From positions 62,001 through 126,000 of the forward strand of contig NZ_JAIOUV010000001.1 of the NCBI RefSeq assembly GCF_019931145.1: DNA of 64,000 nt. Direction: 5' to 3'. The position numbers were made by a program, and so were the translations under genes. Below are positions 53,708-62,650 of the stretch, in pieces (position 1 is the first letter of the stretch; every line of letters starts with the position of its first letter). Source of the DNA: Marinicella meishanensis (GTDB lineage: Bacteria; Pseudomonadota; Gammaproteobacteria; Xanthomonadales; Marinicellaceae). The notes beneath the pieces are model-generated. The model made no database searches and was not told where the DNA came from. It saw only the letters and a list, made by a program, of their open reading frames with translations.

Positions 53708-54411
53708 TGCTGACCATCGAAGGCTTGCACCTGCATCAAGACAACCTCACGGTGTTCAAAGACCTCAACGCGGCCTTCAAGCCCGGTGAGTTTTGGGCCG
53801 TGGTCGGACAAAACGGGGTCGGCAAAACCACCCTGTTGCAAACCATGGCGGGCATCAGCCAGCCACGTCAAGGGCGGGTGCAAGTGGCCGGGCACAACCT
53901 GTTTGAGCTGGACATCGCCGCGCGGGCCCAGCAAGTCAGTTTTTTGTTGCAAGACCAAGAACCCTGTTTGGCGTTTTCGGTGCGCGATGCGGTGGGCATG
54001 GGCCGCTTTCCTTGGCGCAGCAAAAAGCAACAAGATCAAGCCATCACCACCGCAGCCCTTGAGACCTGTGGCATCAGCCACCTGGCAGACCGCTCCATCC
54101 TTAAATTGTCCGGTGGCGAACGGCGCAAAGTAGAAATCGCCACCTGTTTGGCCCAACAATCGGACTTTTTGTTGTTGGACGAACCTTTGAATCACTTGGA
54201 TGTGGTCTACCGTCAACAGATCCTTAAGGTGTTTGCTGAATACAGCCAACAACGCTGCGTGGTGATGGTTTGCCATGATTTGGAAGTTATCAAACACCAC
54301 TGCAGCCATGTGTTGATGCTGATGGCGAATGACTGTTATCTGGCGGGTACTTCCGCTACAATATTGAATCAAACCAACCTGGATCAACTGTTTGATGCCC
54401 GCAGCGAGTAA
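53707..54411 (+). CDS. ABC transporter ATP-binding protein (BtuD/FecE-like)
   Basis: The product is 234 residues from the ATG at 53707, overlapping the permease stop as TGATG. Walker A GQNGVGKTTL, signature LSGGERRKVEIA, Walker B FLLLDEPLNHLD and switch CHDLEVI are present. It partners the FecCD permease upstream. The protein is slightly shorter than typical BtuD/FecE. The GspE-like gene begins within or just after its 3' end. The substrate is cobalamin or an iron complex by family; nothing in the sequence decides between them. Confidence 0.9.
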   Translation: MLTIEGLHLHQDNLTVFKDLNAAFKPGEFWAVVGQNGVGKTTLLQTMAGISQPRQGRVQVAGHNLFELDIAARAQQVSFLLQDQEPCLAFSVRDAVGMGRFPWRSKKQQDQAITTAALETCGISHLADRSILKLSGGERRKVEIATCLAQQSDFLLLDEPLNHLDVVYRQQILKVFAEYSQQRCVVMVCHDLEVIKHHCSHVLMLMANDCYLAGTSATILNQTNLDQLFDARSE

Positions 54412-54427
54412 AACAAGCACCAACTTC

Positions 54428-56170
54428 ATGGCCACCATTGCCAAGCAATGGCTGCAGGCCAAAATCATCTCACAAAAAGAATTTGCCAAGTTGTTGGAGA
54501 AATCTTCGGTGACCTCTGCCTCGGTCCATCCCTACATCTCCATTGTGGACAACAAGCTGACCAACATCCAGACCGGCAAGCCCATCACCATGGAGTTTTT
54601 GACCCAATGGGTGGCCAAAATCAACAAATTGGATTACCTGAAAATTGACCCGACCAAGATCAACGTCAATCAAGTCACCCAGGTCATTTCACAAGCTTAC
54701 GCCCGGCAGCACCAGATCCTGCCGGTAGCGGTGGACACCGGTGAGATCGTGATCGCGGTGGCTGACCCCAAAAACACCGCGTGGATCATTGACATCCAAA
54801 AGATACATCGCCAGAAAATCAAGCGGGTGCATGCCAATCCGATTGACATCCAACGCCTGTTGTTTGAGTTCTATGGCGTCAACCGTCAGGTCCAGGGCGC
54901 CAAAAAGCTGCACAAGTCAAAAAGCAATGACCCCGTGCTCAACCTCGAGCAACTGGTCAAATTGGGCGGCAAAAAAGACCTCAATGCCGACGATCAGCAC
55001 GTCATTGGTTTGGTTGATTGGTTGTTGCAATACGCCTTTGATCAACGGGCCAGTGACATCCACTTGGAACCCAAACGCGACAATTGCCTGATCCGCTTTC
55101 GCATCGACGGCAAATTGTTGAAGGTCTACGACTTGCCACCGGCGGTGATGGCGGCGGTGATCAGCCGCATCAAAATCCTGTCGCGCATCGATGTGGCAGA
55201 AAAACGGCGACCACAAGACGGCCGCATCAAAACCGTGTCCCAAGGCAACCGCGAAATTGAATTGCGGGTCTCCACCATGCCCACCACTTTTGGTGAAAAA
55301 TGTGTGATGCGGATTTTCGATCCGGACGCGGTGGTGGTCAACTACCAAGACTTGGGCTTCAGTGAAACCGAGGCCGAACAATGGCGGCAAATGATCGACC
55401 GACCGCACGGCATCGTGTTGGTCACCGGGCCCACCGGCTCGGGTAAAACCACCACTTTGTATTCCACCCTGAAAAAACTGGCCACCCCAGAAGTCAATGT
55501 GTCCACCGTCGAAGACCCCATTGAAATGGTCGATCCGATCTTGAATCAAATGCAGGTCAACCCCAAAATCGGGCTGCATTTCGCCGACGGGGTGCGGACT
55601 TTGATGCGCCAAGATCCGGACATCATCATGATCGGTGAGATCCGTGATTTGGAGACCGCTCAAATGGCCGTGCAAGCCTCTTTGACCGGTCACTTGGTGC
55701 TGTCCACATTGCACACCAACGACGCCCCCTCCAGCATCAACCGCTTGTTGGATTTGGGGGTTCCCGATTACCTGTTGCGCAGTACATTGGCCGGGGTTTT
55801 GGCCCAACGCCTGATTCGTTTGTTGTGCCCACACTGCAAATCACCCACCAAGGTGGACGCCGAGAAATGGGTCTCCATGGTGCACCCATTTGACATCCAG
55901 CCACCCAAGGAATTGTTTGAGGCCAAAGGCTGCGATGAGTGTCGCAACACCGGTTATCACGGCCGTTCTGGGGTGTTTGAGATGATGCCGATTCACAACC
56001 AAGTCCGGCGTTTGATCCGCAATGACGTGCCTTCTGAGAAAGTCGCGGCGGCGGCCTATGAGCAGGGCATGATGCCGCTGCGCATTGCCATCTCCCATTT
56101 GCTCAAAGCCGGCAGCACCTCATTGGAAGAAGCGATGCGCCTGGCACCACCCGATTTTCAACACCACTGA
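54428..56170 (+). CDS. GspE/PilB-type secretion or pilus ATPase
   Basis: The product is about 580 residues from the ATG at 54428; an ATG at 54395 would add eleven residues and overlap the ABC gene. The N-terminal T2SSE_N/MshEN-like region (residues 1-150) is followed by the ATPase core: Walker A GPTGSGKTTTLYST, Asp box VSTVEDPIEM, Walker B QDPDIIMIGEIRD, His box LSTLHTND, and a zinc motif with C-x2-C twice (CPHC, CDEC). All are intact, so it should power type II secretion or type IV pili. It is isolated from other gsp or pil genes here, lying after an ABC pair and before a glutamine amidotransferase. Confidence 0.93.
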   Translation: MATIAKQWLQAKIISQKEFAKLLEKSSVTSASVHPYISIVDNKLTNIQTGKPITMEFLTQWVAKINKLDYLKIDPTKINVNQVTQVISQAYARQHQILPVAVDTGEIVIAVADPKNTAWIIDIQKIHRQKIKRVHANPIDIQRLLFEFYGVNRQVQGAKKLHKSKSNDPVLNLEQLVKLGGKKDLNADDQHVIGLVDWLLQYAFDQRASDIHLEPKRDNCLIRFRIDGKLLKVYDLPPAVMAAVISRIKILSRIDVAEKRRPQDGRIKTVSQGNREIELRVSTMPTTFGEKCVMRIFDPDAVVVNYQDLGFSETEAEQWRQMIDRPHGIVLVTGPTGSGKTTTLYSTLKKLATPEVNVSTVEDPIEMVDPILNQMQVNPKIGLHFADGVRTLMRQDPDIIMIGEIRDLETAQMAVQASLTGHLVLSTLHTNDAPSSINRLLDLGVPDYLLRSTLAGVLAQRLIRLLCPHCKSPTKVDAEKWVSMVHPFDIQPPKELFEAKGCDECRNTGYHGRSGVFEMMPIHNQVRRLIRNDVPSEKVAAAAYEQGMMPLRIAISHLLKAGSTSLEEAMRLAPPDFQHH

Positions 56171-56172
56171 CC

Positions 56173-56904
56173 ATGTATTTGATCATCCAAACCGGTGATC
56201 CGGTGCCCTCAGCACAACGTGCTTTCGGACCGTTTTCGCGGATGTTCTGTGACGCCATGCAATTGGACCAAGCCCAAGTCATCAACGTGCATCGCCACGA
56301 GCCCTTACCGGCCATGGCCGAAGCTGCGGAGCAATTGACCGGCGTCATCATCACCGGCTCGGCGGCCATGGTCACCGACCAGGATGATTGGCTGAGAAAG
56401 ACCCAAGCTTGGCTGCAAGCCAGCCTGGCCCACCACATCCCCACTTTGGGGGTCTGTTTTGGCCATCAACTGTTGGTGGATTTGTTGGGCGGGCAGGTGG
56501 CTTACAACCCTCATGGCAGGAACCTGGGGCTCAGTCGCTTCAGTATGAGTGCGGCCGCAGCCGATGATCCCTTGCTCGGACCCATTGCGCCGCTGGGTGC
56601 CATTGACACCCTGGCTTCACACTTACAGGTGGCCACCCGTTTGCCTCAGAGCGCCACTTTACTGGGCCATTGTGCCTTGGATGAGCACCACGCGTTTCAT
56701 GCCGAGCAAGTCATTTGGGGGCTGCAATTTCACCCCGAATGGAACCCCACGATCACCCAGCATTACATCGAAACCCGGAGCCCAGAATTGCGCCAGGAGG
56801 ACCACAGTCCCAAGGCCATGATTGAGGCACTCAGACCCTGTCCAGAGGCCACGGCCTTGTTGCGTCGCTTTCGCCAGCTGGCTGAGCAACGGCGGGCGGC
56901 TTGA
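56173..56904 (+). CDS. Class I glutamine amidotransferase-like protein
   Basis: The product is 243 residues, starting two bases after the GspE stop. The GATase triad is visible: nucleophile Cys in TLGVCFGHQL (with GSAAMV upstream as the oxyanion region) and His/Glu in LQFHPEWN. It has no synthase domain, like the GuaA-GATase-related standalone group. It probably hydrolyses Gln or gamma-glutamyl amides, or releases ammonia to an unidentified partner. It ends the seven-gene plus-strand run and converges on the YebC-family gene with a 24-bp gap. Confidence 0.9.
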   Translation: MYLIIQTGDPVPSAQRAFGPFSRMFCDAMQLDQAQVINVHRHEPLPAMAEAAEQLTGVIITGSAAMVTDQDDWLRKTQAWLQASLAHHIPTLGVCFGHQLLVDLLGGQVAYNPHGRNLGLSRFSMSAAAADDPLLGPIAPLGAIDTLASHLQVATRLPQSATLLGHCALDEHHAFHAEQVIWGLQFHPEWNPTITQHYIETRSPELRQEDHSPKAMIEALRPCPEATALLRRFRQLAEQRRAA

Positions 56905-56928
56905 AGGTCAATGCATCTGCAGTGAAAC

Positions 56929-57645
56929 TCAGATTTCGGCATTGTGGAACACGTTTTGCACGTCGTCCAACTCATCCAACATGGCAATGAATTTTTCGAA
57001 ATTGGGCAGGTCGTCGGCCCCAATGGCGGTGGTGGTTTGTGGAATGAATTGAATTTCATCGACCTCAAAATTAACCCCTTCAACCGCGTCTTGAATGGCT
57101 TGTTTGGCCTTGAAATATTCGGTGTGGGGGGTGAACACAGAGATTTTACCGTCTTCTGATTCAATGTCCGTGACGTCCACATCGGCGTCCATCAAAACCT
57201 CCAGAATGGTGTCTTCGTCATCCCCGTCAAACACCAGGATGGCGGCATGATCAAACATGTGCATCACGGTGCCTTGGGTGCCGATTTTGCTGTCGGTTTT
57301 GGTGAAACACAGGCGCACATCGCCAAAGGTGCGGTTGGGGTTGTCGGTCAAACAATCCACAATCACCATGCACCCGCCCGGGCCATAGCCTTCGTAGCGG
57401 GCCACGGCGAAATCTTCGCCGCCGGCACCTTGCGACTTGTCCAAGGCGTTTTTGATCACATGGGCCGGCACCTGGGCTTTTTTGGCCCGGTCCAACAAAC
57501 TGCGCAAAGCCAAATTGGCATCCGGATCGGCGCCGCCGGCTTTGGCACACACATAAATTTCCCGGCTGAACTTGCTGTATACCTTGGCGTTGGCATCCGA
57601 AGTTTTGGCCATCGATTCTTTGCGGTTTTGGTAGGCTCTTCCCAT
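56929..57645 (-). CDS. YebC/PmpR-family protein (YeeN-like)
   Basis: The product is 238 residues. The N-terminus [31 protein letters not shown] is that of the YeeN-like subgroup of the YebC/PmpR family; the classic YebC starts differently (AGHSKWANI). The rest ([34 protein letters not shown]...[23 protein letters not shown]) is well conserved. Family members were called transcription regulators; newer work connects YebC-type proteins with ribosomes and translation of proline stretches. It stands alone and is followed on the same strand, about 70 bp upstream, by the end of batD. Confidence 0.93.
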   Translation of the reverse strand: MGRAYQNRKESMAKTSDANAKVYSKFSREIYVCAKAGGADPDANLALRSLLDRAKKAQVPAHVIKNALDKSQGAGGEDFAVARYEGYGPGGCMVIVDCLTDNPNRTFGDVRLCFTKTDSKIGTQGTVMHMFDHAAILVFDGDDEDTILEVLMDADVDVTDIESEDGKISVFTPHTEYFKAKQAIQDAVEGVNFEVDEIQFIPQTTTAIGADDLPNFEKFIAMLDELDDVQNVFHNAEI

Positions 57646-57714
57646 GGTGATCTCGGTTAATGACTGAAAGGCCGCTATTTTACCGCGTTCAGCGCGGTTT
57701 GCAAAACCCGATAC

Positions 57715-59376
57715 TCAATCATACAGGCCGGGTAAGCCCACGGCCTTGGGCGCTTGCTGGCTGTGCGGATGTAACAAGCCTTGTTTGATCCAAACCGGCC
57801 AAGGCTGCGGCTCGGCGGTGGTCGTCGCCGCCCCATACAGCTGTTGTTGTAAAGCATCGATCGCCGCTTTGGGTTCACCGTCGGCCAACTGGGCGCTGAT
57901 TTGACCCAAGTTGGTGACCCGTTGCTCATGTGCCTGATTCCACCAATTAATCAAGGTCTGTTGTACTTCACTGGGGGTCGCCTGGGCCAACGAATTGATG
58001 GCCACTGGGTTGTTGGGGGCCGCCTCAGCTGCGCTGGCGTGGACTCGGCGTGCCGGTCGTCGCCACCAGAGCATGACCGTGAACAGCCACAACGCCGCGA
58101 ACACCACCGTCAAGACCTGCCAGACAAACGCAGACCCAGTCGCCTCAGGGCTCACCAGCTCACCAATGGGCACCGCCGTGGGTTGAATGGCTGGTGGGTT
58201 GAAGTCCACCGCTTGTGGAGCTTGTACGGTGCTGGCATCGGCCGCCGCCACCGCCAGTGTGGTGGCCGGGATGCGTGCCACTTTGCCGCTTTGGCTGGTG
58301 GTATCAAACCAATCCAGGGTGAATTCCGGGATCTCCAACAACCCTTGGCGGGTGGGTATGATGGCATATTTGATGACCTTGGATGAAATCAATTGTTGCC
58401 CGTCCTGGCGGGTGATGGTGTCGGTTTTGTCTTGGTAAATTTTGGCCCCATCGATGTCAGCCAATTGCAGCTCTGGCAGTTGGGTTTCGGCCTGTCCAGC
58501 CACCGTCAGGTTGATGGTGCGGGTGATCGGTTCGCCGACCCGATACGGTTGGTCTTGTGACCAGCTTTGTTGCAGGGTCACTTGCCGGGCTGGGATCCAG
58601 GCCTGGTTGACGAATTCGGGCGGAATTTGTTTGATTTCCAAGTCCAGCATTTCGGACACGTGACGCACCGGTCGACCGCGTTGAAACAAACCAAAAGACT
58701 GGCGGCTGTTGTCGGTGACCTCGCCTTCAAAAACCAACGGGTTGAGGGTCAATGGTCCGCTGTTTTCGGCATAAATGGCGTATTTGCGCTCCAACACCTG
58801 GTAGGTTTTGCCATCTCGTTGTGTGGTGTAGTTGGCCCCTTTGCTGATTTGTTGCACAATCACCCCATCACCACCGGGCTCAGTCAAAGCCCCATTCTTG
58901 AGGTTGATGGCGTACATCAGCCGCACCGTCAGCAAAATTTCTTCCTGCACATAAGCGCTGTCTTTGTTGGTCTCCAACTCAATGAACAAATCGCCTTTGG
59001 CCTGGGCATTGGGGTCGGGCTTGTTGACGGTGATTTTGATGGTTTCGGTGCGCTCACCATCCACTTCCAACGGTGGAATCAGGTGGGTTCCCAATGACTT
59101 AGGCACCAACAACACCTGCCAAGTGGTTTGGGTATTGACTTCACCATTGATGATTTGGGTGGAGGAAGATTTGCCGGTTTGGCCCACGTGAAAAACCGCA
59201 TCCAACAAGGTGAAATCCGGTTGGCTGTTGGTGTTTTTATCGGCCGTGATGGTCAATGTCAGGGATTCGCCAAACAACACCGTGGAGCGATCCACCGCCG
59301 CTTTGATGGCTGCTTGAGCCCAGCTGCTGAGCAGCAGCAAGGACAGCGCGATGATGCCAGTCACTGACCGTGACAT
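57715..59376 (-). CDS. batD: BatD-like protein of the aerotolerance operon
   Basis: The product is 553 residues from the ATG at 59376, four bases after the preceding stop. A signal peptide is present (RSVTGIIALSLLLLSSWAQA). The extracytoplasmic part has repeated beta-sandwich domains (TVLFGESLTLTITADKN, YVQEEILLTVRLMYAINL, YRVGEPITRTINLTVAGQA) as in BatD/DUF11-like oxygen-tolerance proteins, and a membrane helix near residue 435-455 (VWQVLTVVFAALWLFTVML) precedes a cytoplasmic tail. It is the last gene of the moxR-bat operon. Bat proteins help cells withstand oxidative or envelope stress; the exact biochemical job is not established. Confidence 0.9.
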   Translation of the reverse strand: MSRSVTGIIALSLLLLSSWAQAAIKAAVDRSTVLFGESLTLTITADKNTNSQPDFTLLDAVFHVGQTGKSSSTQIINGEVNTQTTWQVLLVPKSLGTHLIPPLEVDGERTETIKITVNKPDPNAQAKGDLFIELETNKDSAYVQEEILLTVRLMYAINLKNGALTEPGGDGVIVQQISKGANYTTQRDGKTYQVLERKYAIYAENSGPLTLNPLVFEGEVTDNSRQSFGLFQRGRPVRHVSEMLDLEIKQIPPEFVNQAWIPARQVTLQQSWSQDQPYRVGEPITRTINLTVAGQAETQLPELQLADIDGAKIYQDKTDTITRQDGQQLISSKVIKYAIIPTRQGLLEIPEFTLDWFDTTSQSGKVARIPATTLAVAAADASTVQAPQAVDFNPPAIQPTAVPIGELVSPEATGSAFVWQVLTVVFAALWLFTVMLWWRRPARRVHASAAEAAPNNPVAINSLAQATPSEVQQTLINWWNQAHEQRVTNLGQISAQLADGEPKAAIDALQQQLYGAATTTAEPQPWPVWIKQGLLHPHSQQAPKAVGLPGLYD

Positions 59377-59380
59377 GGCG

Positions 59381-61180
59381 TCACCAGTCTTCTGTGGTTT
59401 GTTGGTCATAACTTTCACCGTCTTGGTTGCGTTTGTGGTACTGATACAGGAATTTTCTGCGCATCAGTCCACCGGGGTCGTCTTTGATTCTTCTGAGCCA
59501 CTGTTCCATGGCCTGTTTTTCTTCCGCGTCCAGCGCTTTCTCTTCAGGCGTGAGCTCGATTTCCTGTGGTTCTTCTTGGTCCTGTTCAGCCGCTTCTTGG
59601 GCCGCGGCTGCGTCCTGTTTTTCTTGGGCTTGTTGTTCGGCTTCGTTTTGCTGGTCTTGTTGGGCTTGTTGTTGCTGTTCTTGTTGCTCTTGTTCTGAAC
59701 TGGACTGGTTTTCTTGGTTTTGTTGGTTTTGCTGATCTTGCTGATCCTGCTGCTCTTGCTGTTCCGCGTTCTGCTGATTTGAGTTCTGCTGGTTTTGTTG
59801 TTCTTGTTCCTGCTGCTGTTGCAAGGCCTTTTCCACCAAGCGCTTGTTGTACAACGTGTCTTCATCATTGGGGTCATGGCCCAACGCCTGCTCATAGCTG
59901 GCCAACGCCCCTGCCAAATCGCCACTGCGGGCCAAAGCATTGCCGTGGTTGTAATGGTTCGCCAGGTTGTCAGCACCATCACCATACAATTGACTGGCCC
60001 GCTGGTAGTCCTGGTTCTTATAAGCCGCCGCGGCTTTGATGTCCGGATTTTTTGCTTGTTCAAAAGCCTCTTTGGGGGCCGAATCCAGCTTGCGGTGGGC
60101 CTGTTGGTCCTGATTCAACCACAAGTCATCCCAAGTCCAGGCCAGTGTCGATTCGGTGTGTAACAGCAAACCCACACACCACACCATGAGAATGCCCCGA
60201 CGATACAACAAGGCCAGCATGGGCACCACCAACAAAGCCAATAAAGGCCCCTCATCAATGAAGTTTTCACCGCCCAATTCATCGTCTTCGGCGGCAGCCC
60301 CATCGGCCTCACCATTCACTTCATAGAACAAATTTTCTGGCACCGAGTTGGACAACACATTGAAACGACCCTGGCCAATTTTGGCGGCTTCTTGTAAGGC
60401 CGGGTAATCGACTTGTGGGATGACGATTTGACCGCGTAAATCTTTCAAAAAGCCTTGGTTGGTCGGGATCGGCGCCCCTTCAGCCGTGCCCACTGCCAAC
60501 ACGTGCACGGTGGTGCCTCGATCGCTGACTTCGCGCAGTCGGTCTTTGGTTTTGTACAGGTCAATGCGGTCGGTGACCAACAAAATCTGGCCTTGGGTAA
60601 CGCCGGCTTGGGTCAACAAGTCAGTCGCTTTGTCCAGGGCCGCCACGGTGTTGGTACCGCTGACCGGCATGATGCTGGGGTTGAGCACATCCAGTAAAGC
60701 CACGATGGTTTCGGTGTCATCGGTCAACGGCGTGACCACAAACGCATCGCCTGAATAAACCACCAAAGCGGTTTGCCCATCCTGGCGATTTACCAACAGG
60801 TCTTGGATGGTGAATTTGGCGCGCTGCAAACGCGACGGCTTGAGGTCGTCAGCCAACATGCTCTTGGACACGTCCAGGGCCACGATCAGGGCCGACTGGT
60901 TCTTGACCATGGGCACCGGCATCTGCCGCACCGCGGGACCGGCCAAAGCCAGTACCGTCAGCACCATGATGGGCCAATACAACCACAACCAGCGACTGGC
61001 ATTGGCGGCCGACTGTAACTGCATGGCTTGCAACAATTCGGGGTCACAACTTTGTTGCCAGCCATCCTGTCGGCTGCTGTTGTTGAGCCAAAAATACAAC
61101 ACCAAGGCACCCGGCAGCAACAACCACAGCCAGGCTGGGCGCAGAAAATGAAATTGGCTCCAAACAATTTCTGAAATCAT
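59381..61180 (-). CDS. BatB/BatC fusion: VWA membrane protein with TPR and Gln/Glu-rich region
   Basis: The product is 599 residues. The ATG at 61180 overlaps the BatA stop by one base. Two membrane helices (LWLYWPIMVLTVLALAG and one near residue 320) flank a VWA domain with MIDAS DVSKS (VALDVSKSMLADD, residues about 96-100) at about 90-280. After residue 380 come TPR units (AAAYKNQDYQRASQLYGDGADNLANHYNHGNALARSGDLAGALASYEQAL), as in BatC. Residues about 455-555 are almost entirely Gln, Glu, Asn and Ala, a low-complexity stretch that is likely disordered. In most genomes BatB and BatC are separate; here they are fused. Confidence 0.92.
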   Translation of the reverse strand: MISEIVWSQFHFLRPAWLWLLLPGALVLYFWLNNSSRQDGWQQSCDPELLQAMQLQSAANASRWLWLYWPIMVLTVLALAGPAVRQMPVPMVKNQSALIVALDVSKSMLADDLKPSRLQRAKFTIQDLLVNRQDGQTALVVYSGDAFVVTPLTDDTETIVALLDVLNPSIMPVSGTNTVAALDKATDLLTQAGVTQGQILLVTDRIDLYKTKDRLREVSDRGTTVHVLAVGTAEGAPIPTNQGFLKDLRGQIVIPQVDYPALQEAAKIGQGRFNVLSNSVPENLFYEVNGEADGAAAEDDELGGENFIDEGPLLALLVVPMLALLYRRGILMVWCVGLLLHTESTLAWTWDDLWLNQDQQAHRKLDSAPKEAFEQAKNPDIKAAAAYKNQDYQRASQLYGDGADNLANHYNHGNALARSGDLAGALASYEQALGHDPNDEDTLYNKRLVEKALQQQQEQEQQNQQNSNQQNAEQQEQQDQQDQQNQQNQENQSSSEQEQQEQQQQAQQDQQNEAEQQAQEKQDAAAAQEAAEQDQEEPQEIELTPEEKALDAEEKQAMEQWLRRIKDDPGGLMRRKFLYQYHKRNQDGESYDQQTTEDW

Positions 61181-62145
61181 CACAAGCGCCTCAACCACAA
61201 GGTCAACCACAGGGTCATGAGTGAACCGAATAAGGGCCAAAAAAACAATTCATCGGTGGGCCGATAAAACTGCTCCTCTTCGGCCAGCGGTTCCAGCTCA
61301 TCCAACAATTCATAAATCTGCTCCAACTCTTCGGTGTCGCGGGCCCTGAAATACCGGCCTTCGGTAATCGCCGCAATGCGGCGCAATGAGGCTTCGTCCA
61401 AATCGGCCGAAGGGTTGATGCGTCTTTGCCCACCAAAAAAGCTGTTGACCACCATCTCATCGGCACCGACGCCAATGGTGTATATTTTCAGGGATTCGGC
61501 GCGGGCCAGTTCCGCGGCCTTCAAAGGCTCAATGGCCCCGGCGGTGTTTTGCCCATCGGTGAGCACGATCAGAATGCGGTTGTTGTCTTCGGTTTCGCGG
61601 GCTTTTTTCACCGCCAACCCGATGGAGTCACCGATCGCTGTGGACTTACCGGCCAGCCCAATGGCCGCCTCATTCAACAAGGTTTTCACCGTGGCCCGAT
61701 CAAAAGTCAAGGGCGCTTGTAGGTAGGCATTCTCACCAAATAAGATCAAACCAATGCGGTCGCCGACCCGCCGATCAATGAACTCGCCCGCCACTTTCTT
61801 CACCGCGGTCAAACGGTCCACCGCCTGGCCATTGATCAGCATGTCTTTTTGTTCCATGCTGCCTGAAATGTCGATGGCCAACATCAAATCCCGACCTTCG
61901 ATGGGCAAGGGCATCGGTTCGCCGATCCATTGTGGGCGACTGACCGCCAGCAACAACAGCAGCCACGGCAAGCCATTAAGCCACCGGCCCCGCTGTTGCA
62001 ACTGGGCTTGTTTGCGCCCAAATAAATCTTGTAAAAACGGCGCCCGGATGGTGGTGATGCTGGCTTGTCGCACCCGCGGCAACCATCGGACCAACAACGG
62101 CAGCGGCAGCAAAGCGAAGACCCAGGGCCAGTACACGCTATACAT
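61180..62145 (-). CDS. batA: BatA VWA-domain membrane protein
   Basis: The product is 321 residues from the ATG at 62145, overlapping the DUF4381 stop by 8 bp. N-terminal helices (YWPWVFALLPLPLLVRWL, GLPWLLLLLAVSRPQW) and a C-terminal one (FFWPLFGSLMTLWLTLWL) flank a VWA domain with an intact MIDAS motif DISGSM and the downstream T and D residues (STAIGDSIG, VLTDGQNTAG). VWA domains bind protein partners through a metal. It is co-translated with DUF4381 and batB/C. The length matches BatA. Confidence 0.93.
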   Translation of the reverse strand: MYSVYWPWVFALLPLPLLVRWLPRVRQASITTIRAPFLQDLFGRKQAQLQQRGRWLNGLPWLLLLLAVSRPQWIGEPMPLPIEGRDLMLAIDISGSMEQKDMLINGQAVDRLTAVKKVAGEFIDRRVGDRIGLILFGENAYLQAPLTFDRATVKTLLNEAAIGLAGKSTAIGDSIGLAVKKARETEDNNRILIVLTDGQNTAGAIEPLKAAELARAESLKIYTIGVGADEMVVNSFFGGQRRINPSADLDEASLRRIAAITEGRYFRARDTEELEQIYELLDELEPLAEEEQFYRPTDELFFWPLFGSLMTLWLTLWLRRL

Positions 62146-62650
62146 CGGCCACCTCCGTCGGGGTCTTGGCCGGGCGTCCCAGCACATGGCGCTTGATGAA
62201 TTGGCGGGTGGTTTGCAGCAAATGTTCCACATCACAGTCAAACTGCGGGGCATACACGCCCTCGGTCAGCGCCTGTTCGTAGCCAGCAAAAGCCCCAGGT
62301 TGCAAGGCGTCCAAGTGACGCAGCCAAGCCTCGCCGGCCAGGCTGGAAGCGCGTTTTTGTTGCAGCTGAAAACGCACAAAGCGGCGCAAAAAGGCCGATA
62401 ATTCAGTGAGCAAATGTTGGCGATCTTGGTGTTCATCATAAGCCAATTCAATGGCCGTCAGCTGTTGCTCGATTTGCGCCCATCGTTGTTTTTTCTGTCG
62501 GTAGCGACGCCACCAATAAAACAGCCCGAGCAGCAACACCGTGAGCAACACCATGACCACCCACCAGCCCGGTGCCAGCGGCCAAAACCCGGGTTCAGCG
62601 GGCAACTTCAGATCCCGCAACGGCAAGGCATCTGGCGCCAAACCTTGCAT
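62138..62650 (-). CDS. DUF4381 membrane protein of the bat operon
   Basis: The product is 170 residues from the ATG at 62650, overlapping the DUF58 stop by one base. A short N-terminal region ending in FWPLAPGWW precedes one membrane helix (VVMVLLTVLLLGLFYWW), followed by a basic, helical cytoplasmic part (FLRRFVRFQLQQKRASSLAGEAWLRHLDAL). This layout and the operon position between DUF58 and BatA fit DUF4381. The function is unknown. Confidence 0.9.
   Translation of the reverse strand: MQGLAPDALPLRDLKLPAEPGFWPLAPGWWVVMVLLTVLLLGLFYWWRRYRQKKQRWAQIEQQLTAIELAYDEHQDRQHLLTELSAFLRRFVRFQLQQKRASSLAGEAWLRHLDALQPGAFAGYEQALTEGVYAPQFDCDVEHLLQTTRQFIKRHVLGRPAKTPTEVADV

Noticed and set aside
53542-54489. 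315-codon open frame opposite the ABC ATPase gene
   Set aside because: The plus strand has all ABC motifs and tight gene overlaps; the antisense frame is a shadow.
54917-55834. 305-codon open frame opposite the GspE-like gene
   Set aside because: The GspE motifs occupy the plus strand, and the antisense frame shows only His/Gln-rich low-complexity sequence.
59600-59830. Simple-sequence tract rich in CTG/TTG triplets, considered as a separate repeat locus
   Set aside because: It is the in-frame Gln/Glu-rich region of the BatB/C fusion.
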